Part shown: positions 6,655 through 6,954 of the stretch, in pieces
How the letters are laid out: the number at the start of each line of letters is the position of its first letter
Position numbering within the stretch: position 1 is the stretch's first letter
Assembly: GCA_028276125.1 (NCBI GenBank)
Contig: JAPYWY010000084.1
Coordinates: 1-6,954, forward strand
Direction of reading: 5' to 3'
Length of the DNA: 6,954 nt
Origin: Pseudothermotoga sp.
GTDB lineage: Bacteria > Thermotogota > Thermotogae > Thermotogales > DSM-5069
Translations under genes and position numbers: made by a program
The notes under the pieces: model-generated
Seen by the model: only the letters and a program-made list of their open reading frames with translations
Databases searched by the model: none
What the model was told of the DNA's origin: nothing

Positions 6655-6954
6655 GTTTCATCACGGTTCAGTTGCTCATATATTTGCTCGTTTCTCTATG
6701 TTTCATCGCCATCGCTGGCATGTGTCTGAATACGGTGATCACGCATTTCTTTCAAATTACGAAGCGCCTGGAAGAGGATATCGATCTGATGATGGCGATC
6801 GATTTTCTCAGATACGACTTTTGGTTCAAATCGATCAGCACCGCAAAAGTGAGTCCTTCCGCGATGAGCTTTTGGGAGAAGGTCGATGGCAAGGAGAAAA
6901 AGGTGTGGTACAGGGTGGAAATTGAGCAAGGAAATTACGTGCTCAAAAGAGACG
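6651..6954 (+). CDS. Membrane-anchored, minor-pseudopilin-like protein (3' end outside window)
   Basis: From GTG 6651, which shares a GTGA overlap with the asd stop, the frame is open to the window end (101 complete codons). AGGGG at 6643-6647 is a short-spaced ribosome site. The N-terminus SFITVQLLIYLLVSLCFIA is one hydrophobic helix (about 3-25) whose start resembles a class III prepilin signal (G|FTLxE), but with Ser at -1 and Gln at +5. It is followed by a helix with an acidic stretch (KRLEEDIDLMMAIDFLRYDFWF, about 38-59) like the first helix of PulJ/GspJ or ComGF-type minor pilins, then a more polar region that may be the globular domain (KVWYRVEIEQGNYVL). I cannot name the gene. A simple single-pass membrane protein is the alternative. 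Nothing suggests a metabolic link to the upstream enzymes; it may begin an unrelated module sharing the transcript. Confidence 0.6.
   Translation, partial: MSFITVQLLIYLLVSLCFIAIAGMCLNTVITHFFQITKRLEEDIDLMMAIDFLRYDFWFKSISTAKVSPSAMSFWEKVDGKEKKVWYRVEIEQGNYVLKRD

Noticed and set aside
6655..6720. A transcription terminator after asd
   Set aside because: No GC-rich hairpin followed by a T run is visible; the region codes for the hydrophobic start of the next gene.

Overview
The window is a single dense plus-strand gene cluster. It holds seven genes with almost no intergenic DNA, and it looks like a thermophilic anaerobic bacterium of the Thermotogota. The evidence for this is the recalled resemblance of the MetH segment to Thermotoga MetH, strong GGAGGTGA-type ribosome binding sites, frequent AGA/AGG arginine codons, and overlapping genes with TTG and GTG starts. 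A Pseudothermotoga-like member is my guess from the intermediate base composition; genus is not established.

Layout: (1) the 3' part of metH, cut by the left edge (pterin-binding, B12 cap and B12-binding domains); (2) an aspartokinase with two ACT domains; (3) a COG1900/DUF39 homocysteine-biosynthesis protein fused to a two-cluster ferredoxin domain; (4) a UPF0280/COG2122 ApbE-like protein; (5) metF; (6) an archaeal/fungal-type aspartate-semialdehyde dehydrogenase; (7) the start of a small membrane-anchored protein resembling a minor pseudopilin, cut by the right edge. Junctions run from a 17-nt overlap to a 13-nt gap, so one polycistronic, translationally coupled mRNA is likely. No promoter, terminator, RNA gene, repeat or mobile element is visible, and no gene-free stretch exceeds 13 bases.

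The first six genes read as one pathway. Aspartokinase and Asd turn aspartate into aspartate semialdehyde. The COG1900-ferredoxin protein, probably with the UPF0280 protein, would convert the semialdehyde plus reduced sulfur directly to homocysteine. MetF supplies methyl-tetrahydrofolate and MetH methylates homocysteine to methionine. No homoserine dehydrogenase, homoserine acyltransferase, cystathionine enzyme or O-acylhomoserine sulfhydrylase is in the window. The cluster therefore looks like a compact aspartate-to-methionine operon using the homoserine-independent route known from methanogens. The pathway is known in outline from archaea; its packaging here with a ferredoxin fusion, a dedicated aspartokinase and a dedicated Asd is the most interesting point.
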